Assembly (NCBI GenBank): GCA_001797815.1
Contig: MGQK01000080.1
Span: 51,609-59,125, forward strand
Source: Deltaproteobacteria bacterium RBG_13_61_14
GTDB lineage: Bacteria; RBG-13-61-14
Length of the DNA: 7,517 nt
Reading direction: 5' to 3'
Shown: in pieces, positions 1 to 5,918 of the stretch
How positions within the stretch are numbered: the first letter of the stretch is position 1
Layout of the letters: each line of letters begins with the position of its first letter
Notes under the pieces: generated by a model
What the model was told of the DNA's origin: nothing
Seen by the model: only the letters and a program-made list of their open reading frames with translations
Databases searched by the model: none
Translations under genes and position numbers: made by a program

Positions 1-1069
1 TGACCACGCTCTTCGTCTCGGAGCCGGGCTTATACAGGTTCAGCCCGCGCCGCAGCGCCGGATCTTCAGCCAGGGCCGGGTCCAGACCCTTTTCGGCGAT
101 GCGCAGGACGTAAGGGAGCGTGGTGTTGGTCAGGGCTTTGGTGCTGGTGCGGGGGACTGCGCCCGGCATGTTGGCCACGCAGTAGTGAATAACCCCGTGT
201 TGGAAGTAGGTCGGCTGGTCGTGAGTGGTGGGCCGGGAAGTGGCAATGCAGCCGCCCTGGTCCACGGCAATGTCCACGATGACCGAGCCGGGCCGCATCC
301 TGGCTACCAGGTCCTTGGAGACAAGGACGGGCGCGCGGCTGCCGGGAATGAGCACGGCCCCGATCACCAGGTCGGCGTTGGCCACATAGGTTTCAATATT
401 GGCCGGATTGGACATCACCGTGATCAACCGGCCGCTATAAATTTCCTCCAGGCGGGCCAGCCGCTGGAGGGCGATGTCCAGCACCGCGACCTGCGCGCCC
501 ATGCCCACCGCGATGCGGGTGGCGTTGCTCCCGGCCTGGCCGGCGCCCAGGATAGTGACCTTGGCCGGGGCCACGCCCGGGACGCCGCCCAGGAGCACGC
601 CGGCACCCCCGTTCTCGCGCATCAGGTACCAGGCGCCGACCTGCACGGCCATGCGGCCCGCAATCTCGCTCATCGGCGCCAGGCAAGGAAGGGAGCCGTC
701 CTCCAATTGAATCGTTTCGAGCGCCAGGGCATGGACGCCTCGCTCCATCAACGCGGAGGTCAGCTTAGGTGCCGGCGCGAGATGGAGGTAGCAGAAAAGG
801 ATCTGGCCGCGGCGCAAAAATTTGATTTCCATCGGCTGCGGCTCCTTGACTTTCACGATCAACTCCGCCGCAGCGTAAACCGCTTTGGCGCTCGGCATCA
901 GCTCGGCCCCCGCGGCAAGGTATTCCTCGTCCCGGAACCCGCTCCCGGCCCCGGCGCCGGCTTGCACCAGCACCCGGTGCCCCGCCTGAACCAGCGTCTT
1001 GGCCCCGCCCGGCACCAGGCCCACCCGGTATTCCTGGGTCTTGATTTCTTTGGGCACCCCGATGATCAT
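1..1069 (-). CDS. ald: Alanine dehydrogenase, 3' end cut by window edge
   Basis: Catalyses reversible NAD-dependent deamination of L-alanine to pyruvate and ammonium in the cytoplasm. The minus frame is open from ATG at 1069 to the window edge (356 codons). The family is about 370 residues, so only some 15 C-terminal residues are missing. The protein begins MIIGVPKEIKTQEYRVGLVP, the usual start. The residues known to be catalytic or substrate-binding in alanine dehydrogenases are all at their familiar numbers: R15, K75 (in VKVKEP), H96 (CYLH) and D270 (IAVDQGG). The NAD-binding Rossmann loop is GAGQAG at 175-180, followed by the acidic D198. The start codon overlaps the stop of the upstream MBL-fold gene as ATGA, so the two are very probably one transcript with coupled translation. 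No frameshift was seen when I translated it codon by codon. Identity is secure; physiological direction (alanine use or synthesis) cannot be told. Confidence 0.96.
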   Translation of the reverse strand, partial: MIIGVPKEIKTQEYRVGLVPGGAKTLVQAGHRVLVQAGAGAGSGFRDEEYLAAGAELMPSAKAVYAAAELIVKVKEPQPMEIKFLRRGQILFCYLHLAPAPKLTSALMERGVHALALETIQLEDGSLPCLAPMSEIAGRMAVQVGAWYLMRENGGAGVLLGGVPGVAPAKVTILGAGQAGSNATRIAVGMGAQVAVLDIALQRLARLEEIYSGRLITVMSNPANIETYVANADLVIGAVLIPGSRAPVLVSKDLVARMRPGSVIVDIAVDQGGCIATSRPTTHDQPTYFQHGVIHYCVANMPGAVPRTSTKALTNTTLPYVLRIAEKGLDPALAEDPALRRGLNLYKPGSETKSVV

Positions 1070-1839
1070 GACCGATCCTCGAACTCGACCGCTTGCCCGT
1101 CATAGGCGAGTTCCACTCCCGCCGGCAGTTCGGCACAGGTCTTCTGGTAGTCGAAACTGTGGCTCAAGTGCGTGAGCAGAGCGCGGCGGGGTTTGAGCTC
1201 CGCAATCAGGTCCAGCGCGGCCTGGAGATGAAAGTGGGTGGGGTGAGGCCGGTGGCGGAGCGCGCCCACGATCAAGAGTTCCTTCTCCTGGAGTAAAGCC
1301 CGGGAAGGTTCCGGCAGCCCGGAGCAGTCGGTGAGATAGCCGACCCGGTCAAAGACATAGCCGGTGATGGGCTGCTGGCCGTGCCAGATCTCCACCGGCT
1401 GCACCGGAAGTCCGAAGACCTCCACTTTCCCGTCCAGGACCCGGGTCTCCAACATCGGTTTGCCTCCGCCCAAGGGCGCGCCCGGGTCCCAGATGTAATC
1501 GAAAATGCGCCGGATTTGCTCGATCGTCTCCGGACGGCCGTAAATCGGGATCACCCCGCCCTGGATGAAGTTAAACACCCGCAGCTCGTCCAGGCCGAAG
1601 ATGTGGTCAGCGTGGCCGTGGGTATAGAACACCGCATCCACCCGGCGGAGCTTCATGGCCAGCGCCTGCATGTGCAAGTCGGGCGCGGTGTCCACCAGGA
1701 AGTTCCGCCCTTTCCATTCCACCAGCAGGCTGGCCCGGGTCCGAAAGTTGCGGGGGTCTTTCGAGACGCACACGTTGCAGGGACAACCCACCACCGGCAC
1801 ACCGGTGGAGGTGCCGCATCCCAGGATGGTGATCTTCAT
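1066..1839 (-). CDS. PhnP-like MBL-fold metallo-hydrolase
   Basis: A 257-residue soluble metallo-beta-lactamase-fold hydrolase, likely a phosphodiesterase using two metal ions. Visible metal ligands are the signature HGHADH at 74-79, H153 (IWHG), D171 (LTDCSG) and H224 (LTHLSH). The N-terminal CPCNVC cluster (C19, C21, C24) matches the extra structural zinc site of E. coli PhnP, the phosphoribosyl 1,2-cyclic phosphate phosphodiesterase, where a late histidine completes the site; H227 could serve here. No other phn (C-P lyase) genes are in the window, so a phosphonate role is not supported and the substrate is unknown. It may instead be a general cyclic-nucleotide or tRNase Z-like hydrolase. 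The ATG at 1839 gives the canonical MKITILGCGTSTGVP start. No Shine-Dalgarno lies before it. Its stop overlaps the start of ald by four bases, so it is the first gene of a two-gene operon. Confidence 0.88.
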   Translation of the reverse strand: MKITILGCGTSTGVPVVGCPCNVCVSKDPRNFRTRASLLVEWKGRNFLVDTAPDLHMQALAMKLRRVDAVFYTHGHADHIFGLDELRVFNFIQGGVIPIYGRPETIEQIRRIFDYIWDPGAPLGGGKPMLETRVLDGKVEVFGLPVQPVEIWHGQQPITGYVFDRVGYLTDCSGLPEPSRALLQEKELLIVGALRHRPHPTHFHLQAALDLIAELKPRRALLTHLSHSFDYQKTCAELPAGVELAYDGQAVEFEDRS

Positions 1840-1847
1840 CGCTGAAT

Positions 1848-1879
1848 ACTATATTAGCAATCCCCTTTTAATCCGGCAA
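1848..1879 (-). promoter_or_regulatory. Candidate promoter for MBL-ald operon
   Basis: On the minus strand, TTGCCG (1879-1874) and TAATAT (1856-1851) are 17 bases apart, each matching 4 of 6 of the sigma70 consensus. A better -10, TATAGT (1853-1848), overlaps but sits 20 bases from the same -35. With either -10, transcription would start within a few bases of the ATG at 1839, giving an almost leaderless mRNA. This agrees with the lack of a ribosome binding site there. It is a prediction from hexamers alone. Confidence 0.4.
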
Positions 1880-1905
1880 CTACGGGATTTCTGAAAGGGT
1901 TGCCG
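1874..1905. repeat. Inverted repeat between divergent promoters
   Basis: CGGCAAC (1874-1880) and GTTGCCG (1899-1905) form a perfect 7-base dyad with 18 bases between the arms. The left arm covers the minus-strand -35 and the right arm ends eight bases before the plus-strand -35. A dimeric regulator bound here could control both directions. The right arm is followed by CTTTTTC, so a weak terminator-like hairpin is an alternative reading, although the loop is long for one. It could also be chance. Confidence 0.35.
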
Positions 1906-1912
1906 CTTTTTC

Positions 1913-1941
1913 TTGACAGACTGTGGCGGGTTTGGTATAGA
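1913..1941 (+). promoter_or_regulatory. Sigma70-type promoter for the glycosyltransferase genes
   Basis: TTGACA (1913-1918, 6/6 consensus) and TATAGA (1936-1941, 5/6) are separated by exactly 17 bases, the optimal spacing. The start of transcription would be near 1948, giving a leader of about 54 bases before the ATG at 2002. This is the strongest promoter match in the window and most likely drives the GT81 gene and the GT4 gene behind it. Confidence 0.75.
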
Positions 1942-2001
1942 AAGCTAAGTTCTTGCCTGTGGGGTCCAAGTATTTGTAGCCGGGGAGAAGGATAGGGAGC
2001 C

Positions 2002-2973
2002 ATGAGTTATTGGCTCAAGACACATACTTTTCACCATTCGGAGTTTGCTGACATCGCCCGCCTGGTGGAGCTTAAGCAAGCGAAAGGGCACCGGATCAGC
2101 CTCGCCTTCCCCACCTTGAATGAAGAAGCCACCATCGGACACGAGATTCTAGCGATCCGCAGCGAACTCATGGAACGCCGGCCGCTCCTGGACGAGATCG
2201 CGGTCATTGACAGCGGGAGCGTTGACCGAACCCTGGAATTCGCCGCCGCGGCCGGGGCCGATATTTATTCTGCCCAGGAATGCCTTCCCCAATTCGGCCA
2301 CTGGCCGGGCAAAGGCGACAACCTCTGGAAGAGCCTCTACCTGCTTTCCGGCGATATCCTGGTCTGGCTCGACGGCGATATCAAGAACATCCATCCCAAG
2401 TTCGTTTACGGCCTGGTCGGGCCCCTGCTCCACCACGACCACCTCCAGTTCGTCAAGGCCTTCTACGAACGGCCCCTGCAAATCCCGGGCGATGATTGGG
2501 AATACGGCGGCGGCCGGGTGACCGAGATCCTGGTCCGGCCCTTGCTCTTCTGCTTTTTCCCGGAACTGGCCCGGGTCTATCAGCCCTGCGCCGGCGAGGT
2601 GGCCGCCCGCAGGGGCATCCTGGAAGAGTTGCCCTTTGCGGCCGGTTACGGGATCGAGACCGGCATGCTGATTGATATCTTCACCCGCTTCGGCCCCGGG
2701 GTGATGGCCCAGGTCAACCTCGACCGCCGCGTCCATCGCCACCAGCCGGTCAATGAACTCGGCAAAATGGGCTTTGAAATCCTTCATGCCTTTTTCTCCC
2801 GCCTGGAAGAGTCCGAGCGAGTGCGCCTGGCCGGGCCGCTCGCCGACCATTACCGCAAACTGGTCTGCGGTCCTTCCCTCTACACCTTGGAGGAAACTCG
2901 GGTCCAGGTCCAGGAGCGGCCGCCCATGCGCACCGTCCGCGACTACCAGGTCGGCCGCGGCGGGATCGGCTGA
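2002..2973 (+). CDS. gpgS: Glucosyl-3-phosphoglycerate synthase-like GT81 transferase
   Basis: A 323-residue GT-A-fold retaining glycosyltransferase resembling GpgS, which moves glucose from an NDP-glucose to D-3-phosphoglycerate, the first step to glucosylglycerate and, in mycobacteria, to methylglucose lipopolysaccharide. Length is close to mycobacterial GpgS (324). Motifs in family order: nucleotide-sugar loop PTLNEE (37-42), DSGSVD (70-75), GKG (103-105), metal-binding DGD (124-126, where mycobacterial GpgS has DSD), QPCAGE (194-199), YGIETG (216-221) and histidine-rich RRVHRHQ (242-248). The start is supported by GGAGAAGG about ten bases upstream (1984-1991). A second GGGAG at 1995-1999 is too close to the ATG to serve. 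It is probably first in its transcript. Whether it uses glucose or mannose cannot be read: GT81 contains both activities. No GpgP phosphatase is adjacent. Confidence 0.85.
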   Translation: MSYWLKTHTFHHSEFADIARLVELKQAKGHRISLAFPTLNEEATIGHEILAIRSELMERRPLLDEIAVIDSGSVDRTLEFAAAAGADIYSAQECLPQFGHWPGKGDNLWKSLYLLSGDILVWLDGDIKNIHPKFVYGLVGPLLHHDHLQFVKAFYERPLQIPGDDWEYGGGRVTEILVRPLLFCFFPELARVYQPCAGEVAARRGILEELPFAAGYGIETGMLIDIFTRFGPGVMAQVNLDRRVHRHQPVNELGKMGFEILHAFFSRLEESERVRLAGPLADHYRKLVCGPSLYTLEETRVQVQERPPMRTVRDYQVGRGGIG

Positions 2974-3009
2974 ATTCTTCCGCTTCTTTTTTCGCGGGCC
3001 TTTCCGCTC

Positions 3010-4263
3010 ATGAGAATTTGTCTCCTCAGCTACCGCGGCAACATGTATTGCGGCGGCCAGGGCGTTTACGTCTATTACCTGGGCAAGCACCTGGCCAAGA
3101 TGGGCCACGAGGTCCATCTCATCCAGGGTCCGCCCTATACCTGGGACATGCCCGGCGTGACCATGCACCGCCTCCCCAACTTCAACTTCTTCGCCACCCG
3201 CAAGTTCTTCACCAAGTTCATCCCGGCCGGCGTCAACCTCCTCCAACTCTTCCACCCGCTCCACTTCTACGAGTTCGTAGCCACCCGCTTCGGCTTCTTT
3301 CCGGAAATGGCCGCCTTCAGCTTCCGCGCCTATCGCAAGCTGGTCCAGCTTTCCGCTGAAAAGTCCTTTGATATCGTCCACGACAACCAGACCCTGGCCT
3401 ACGGCCTCCTCCTGATCAAGGCGCTCGGCATCCCGGTCGTCACCACCCTCCATCATCCCCTGGCCGAAGACCTGCGCGAGGATTTCCAGCAGCTACCGAA
3501 CTTCAACGACCGCTTCCGCCGCGCGGTCTATTACCCGGTGCTCATGCACCGGCTGGTCACGCCCCGGCTGGATGAGCTGGTCACCGTGTCGCAGACCGCG
3601 GCCCGCTCGTGCGCCCGCGCCTTCGGGATTCCCGAGGAGCGCATCCGGGTGATTTACAACGGCGTGGACCTGGAGACCTTCCGGCCCGATCCTGCCGCAA
3701 CCAAGGTCCCGCGCCGCCTGATCTTTGTCGGCAATACCGAAGACCGCAAGAAAGGCATCCGCTACCTGTTGGAGGCGCTCTTGCTTTTGCCCAAGGACGT
3801 GACCCTCACCGTGGTGGACGGCGGCGCCCCGCGCCACCTGTTGATGGAAGAACTGCGCCGGCGGCTCAACCTCGGCGACCGCGTCCAATGCACCGGCAAG
3901 ATCCCGACCGCGGAGCTGGTGAAGAAATACCACGAGGCCGAGATCGCGGTGGTGCCCAGCCTCTACGAGGGCTTCGGCTTCCCCGCAGCCGAGGCCATGG
4001 CCTGCGGTCTGCCCGTCGTTTCCAGCGACGGCGGGGCTTTGCCCGAGGTGGTGGGCGCCGATGGGAAAGCCGGCTTCGTGGTGCCGCGCCGGAATCCGCA
4101 GGCCCTGGCCGAGGCCATCAGCAAACTCTTGAAGGATCCTGCCCTCCGCGAGCACATGGGCCGGGCCGGCCGCGAGCGCATCGTCCAAAACTTTTCCTGG
4201 GACGTGGCGTGCGAGCAGATGGTCCGGCTCTATCGGGAGGCCATCGCCCGCCGCTCCCCTTAA
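3010..4263 (+). CDS. GT4-family glycosyltransferase, copy A
   Basis: A 417-residue GT-B-fold retaining glycosyltransferase; acceptor and sugar unknown. The N-terminal domain opens with SYRGNMYCGGQGVYVYYL (7-24), the glycine-rich loop typical of GT4, and contains HDNQ (124-127) and LHHPL (147-151). The donor-binding C-terminal domain begins near IYNGVD (215-220), followed by FVGNTEDRKKGI (239-250). The EX7E motif is E320 to E328 in YEGFGFPAAEAM. There is no signal peptide or membrane helix, so it acts in the cytoplasm or at the inner membrane face. It lies 36 bases after gpgS, in the same frame, and ATG 3010 is the only start after that stop. No Shine-Dalgarno is visible; the leader is pyrimidine-rich. 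The TAA stop lies inside a long palindrome, and the protein ends about ten residues earlier than its paralogue at 4640. An unusual FNFFATRKFFTKF segment (58-70) precedes HFYEF in both copies. Confidence 0.92.
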   Translation: MRICLLSYRGNMYCGGQGVYVYYLGKHLAKMGHEVHLIQGPPYTWDMPGVTMHRLPNFNFFATRKFFTKFIPAGVNLLQLFHPLHFYEFVATRFGFFPEMAAFSFRAYRKLVQLSAEKSFDIVHDNQTLAYGLLLIKALGIPVVTTLHHPLAEDLREDFQQLPNFNDRFRRAVYYPVLMHRLVTPRLDELVTVSQTAARSCARAFGIPEERIRVIYNGVDLETFRPDPAATKVPRRLIFVGNTEDRKKGIRYLLEALLLLPKDVTLTVVDGGAPRHLLMEELRRRLNLGDRVQCTGKIPTAELVKKYHEAEIAVVPSLYEGFGFPAAEAMACGLPVVSSDGGALPEVVGADGKAGFVVPRRNPQALAEAISKLLKDPALREHMGRAGRERIVQNFSWDVACEQMVRLYREAIARRSP

Positions 4264-4303
4264 TCTAACATTCGGGGTCAGACCCCAAATGTTAGATTAA
4301 GGG
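4257..4303. repeat. 47-base near-perfect palindrome
   Basis: Centred on A4280. GGGGTC (4274-4279) pairs with GACCCC (4281-4286), one C/A mismatch (4273/4287) follows, then CCCTTAATCTAACATT (4257-4272) pairs with AATGTTAGATTAAGGG (4288-4303). Arms are thus 23 bases with one mismatch. It contributes the last Ser-Pro codon bases and the TAA stop of GT4 copy A. No T run follows on either strand, so it is not a classical intrinsic terminator, though a hairpin this stable could still pause polymerase or protect the upstream mRNA. Its form suggests a dispersed palindromic (REP-like) element; I cannot see other copies in the window. Confidence 0.85.
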
Positions 4304-4305
4304 AG

Positions 4306-4334
4306 TTGGCGGGGTGATGAATTTGAGCTAGAAT
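4306..4334 (+). promoter_or_regulatory. Candidate promoter for the membrane protein/GT4 copy B genes
   Basis: TTGGCG (4306-4311, 4/6) and TAGAAT (4329-4334, 5/6) are 17 bases apart, directly after the palindrome. Transcription would begin near 4341, leaving a leader of about 35 bases. It would let the downstream genes be expressed independently if the palindrome blocks read-through. Prediction from hexamers only. Confidence 0.45.
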
Positions 4335-4360
4335 GAGCACGCTGGGTTTGGAAAGTCAGC

Positions 4361-4370
4361 GAGGAGGAGG
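4361..4370 (+). promoter_or_regulatory. Strong ribosome binding site
   Basis: GAGGAGGAGG ends five bases before the ATG at 4376. It gives a near-ideal anti-16S match and fixes the start of the small membrane protein. It is much stronger than the sites of the neighbouring glycosyltransferase genes. Confidence 0.85.
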
Positions 4371-4375
4371 TAAAC

Positions 4376-4600
4376 ATGGATCGGACGCGAATGTACGGCG
4401 GGCTGATTTGCCTGGCCATCCTGGTGGCAGCGCTTTTGTTCATCGTCGGGGTCTTCAACCATAGCTACGTGGCCCTGGCCATCCCGGTCACCGTCATCAC
4501 TCTCACTTTGCTCGGTCTGGCCTTTTGGGTGGGCTGGACCATCTGGACCATCAAGGTGGAGCCGCCCCAGCCGGACCAGGAAGAAAAAAAAGCAAGCTAA
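4376..4600 (+). CDS. Small two-helix membrane protein, function unknown
   Basis: A 74-residue protein that I do not recognise as a named family. Residues about 7-27 (YGGLICLAILVAALLFIVGV region) and about 31-58 (ending LAFWVGWTIWTI) are strongly hydrophobic and should form two transmembrane helices separated by a short FNHS turn. The N terminus has R3 and R5, and the tail (60-74) is polar and charged with PPQPDQEEKK, which suggests both ends face the cytoplasm. A very strong Shine-Dalgarno and good coding character, with no sign of being a shadow of another gene, support it as real. It lies between the two GT4 paralogues, 39 bases before copy B, so it is probably co-transcribed with that gene. 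A role in anchoring a glycosyltransferase complex at the membrane is possible but is only inferred from position. Confidence 0.82.
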   Translation: MDRTRMYGGLICLAILVAALLFIVGVFNHSYVALAIPVTVITLTLLGLAFWVGWTIWTIKVEPPQPDQEEKKAS

Positions 4601-4609
4601 CCCCGGAAC

Positions 4610-4628
4610 CCTCCGATTTCTGGAGGAG
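4610..4628 (+). promoter_or_regulatory. Ribosome binding site with possible masking hairpin
   Basis: GGAGGAG (4622-4628) is the ribosome binding site of GT4 copy B, eleven bases before its ATG. CCTCC (4610-4614) can pair with GGAGG (4622-4626) over a seven-base loop and would hide the site. The stem is only five pairs, so this may be incidental. Confidence 0.4.
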
Positions 4629-4639
4629 CACTCGATCCG

Positions 4640-5908
4640 ATGAAGGTCTGCATTCTCAGCTACCGCGGCAACATGTATTCGGGCGGGCAGGGGATTTATC
4701 TCTACTACCTGACCCGGGAGCTAGCTAAGCTCGGGCACGAGGTGACCGTGCTGGTGGGACCGCCTTATCCGGCGGAGATGCCCTGGGCCAGGGTGATCAA
4801 GATCCCCAATGAAAATTTTTATGCCGTAAAAAGAGATTGGCTCCCCAAGGACAATCCCCTCAAAATTTTCACGCCCCTCAATTTCTATGAGTTCGCGGTC
4901 ACCCGGGCCTGGTTCTTTCCGGAGATGCTCACCTTCTCGCTCCGCGCATACGCCAAGCTCTACGAGCTCTGGCAGGCCGGCGAGCGCTGGGATATTTTCC
5001 ACGACAACCAGTGCCTGGGCTACGGCTACCTCTTGATGAAGGCCTTCGGCCCACCGGTGATCGCCTCCATCCACCACCCCCTGGGCATGGACCGGGCCGC
5101 GGACTTCGAGCAGACCCAGGGCCTCCTTGAGCGCGCCCGCCGCATCGTCTTCTATCCTTTCGTCATGCAGAAGTGGGTGGCGCGGCAACTGGACCTGGTC
5201 ATCTCCGGGTCCCATGATTCCGCCCGGCTGGTGCAGGAAACTTTTGGCCTGGACCCGGCGAAAATGCGGCCGGTCTGGGACGGGGTGGACGACGGGGTGT
5301 TCAACCTGAAGAACGGCACAGCCAAGGTGCCGGGCCGGCTGATCTTTGTGGGCAACACCGAAGACCACAAGAAGGGCATCTGGTATTTGATGAAGGCGCT
5401 CTCCATGCTGCCTCCGGAGGTGCACCTGCGGGTGGTGGACGGCTGCTCGAAGTGGAAGTTTTTAGCCAACTGGCTGATCGAGAAATACAAGCTCCAGGGC
5501 CGGGTCACGTTCAAGGCCCGGATCCCGGCCGAGGAGTTGGCCGAGGAATACCGCGCGGCCGAGGTAGCGGTGGTGCCGAGCGTATATGAGGGCTTCGGCT
5601 TGCCCGCGGCCGAGGCCATGGCCTGCGCCACGCCGGTGGTGGCCACCGACGGCGGCGCTTTGCCCGAGGTGGTTGGCAACGAAGGCGCCGGGCTGGTGGT
5701 CCCGGCCAAGAACGCGAAGGCCCTGGCCGAGGCCATCCGCAAGCTGCTCGCCGACGAGAAGCTGCGCCAAGAGGTCGGGATGCGTGGCCACGAGCGGGCG
5801 ATGAAACATTTCACCTGGCGGCAAATGGCCATCGGCACGGCCGAGGTTTACCGCGAGGCCATCCGCCTCAAGTCGCGCAGTGCACAGTATGAAAGCAATC
5901 AGTTCTGA
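4640..5908 (+). CDS. GT4-family glycosyltransferase, copy B
   Basis: A 422-residue GT-B retaining glycosyltransferase, clearly a paralogue of the gene at 3010: shared blocks are SYRGNMYSGGQG (7-18), LAKLGHEV (28-35), HDNQ (121-124), HHPL (145-148), RLIFVGNTEDHKKGI (233-247) and the EX7E region YEGFGLPAAEAMAC, with E317 and E325. A run of about 25 identical bases at the 5' ends (CTCAGCTACC onward) also betrays common descent. It differs from copy A in the acceptor domain (VKRDWLPKDNPLKIF at 63-77) and where copy A has IYNGVD, it has VWDGVD (212-217): the usual Asn is Asp. These changes suggest a different acceptor or donor. No signal peptide or membrane helix. The start is set by GGAGGAG at 4622. 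The C terminus ends with a polar tail absent from copy A. Sugar and acceptor are unknown. Confidence 0.92.
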   Translation: MKVCILSYRGNMYSGGQGIYLYYLTRELAKLGHEVTVLVGPPYPAEMPWARVIKIPNENFYAVKRDWLPKDNPLKIFTPLNFYEFAVTRAWFFPEMLTFSLRAYAKLYELWQAGERWDIFHDNQCLGYGYLLMKAFGPPVIASIHHPLGMDRAADFEQTQGLLERARRIVFYPFVMQKWVARQLDLVISGSHDSARLVQETFGLDPAKMRPVWDGVDDGVFNLKNGTAKVPGRLIFVGNTEDHKKGIWYLMKALSMLPPEVHLRVVDGCSKWKFLANWLIEKYKLQGRVTFKARIPAEELAEEYRAAEVAVVPSVYEGFGLPAAEAMACATPVVATDGGALPEVVGNEGAGLVVPAKNAKALAEAIRKLLADEKLRQEVGMRGHERAMKHFTWRQMAIGTAEVYREAIRLKSRSAQYESNQF

Positions 5909-5918
5909 AAGCGCCCTC

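Noticed and set aside
185-1105. Plus-strand open frame of 306 codons
   Set aside because: It is the antisense shadow of alanine dehydrogenase, whose minus-strand translation shows all family residues. The plus frame is rich in His, Gly and Arg with no recognisable motif.
1066-1839. phnP of a C-P lyase operon
   Set aside because: The fold and cysteine cluster fit PhnP, but no other phosphonate genes are present and many MBL-fold proteins share these features, so the gene symbol was withheld.
2950-3005. Terminator after gpgS (GC-rich stretch before CTTTTTTC)
   Set aside because: I could not find a continuous stem next to the T run; the GGCCGCG and CGCGGGCC segments do not pair cleanly and lie too far apart.
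2149-3456. Minus-strand open frame of 435 codons
   Set aside because: It lies across gpgS and the start of GT4 copy A and its composition (Glu, Gly, Val, Asp runs) is that of a GC-rich shadow. The plus-strand genes have clear motifs and signals.
4257-4303. Intrinsic terminator
   Set aside because: The stem is very long and interrupts the coding end, and no T run follows on either strand. It may still affect transcription but does not fit the standard form.
4721-5838. Minus-strand open frames opposite GT4 copy B
   Set aside because: Shadows of a clearly coding plus-strand gene; no ribosome binding sites or motifs.
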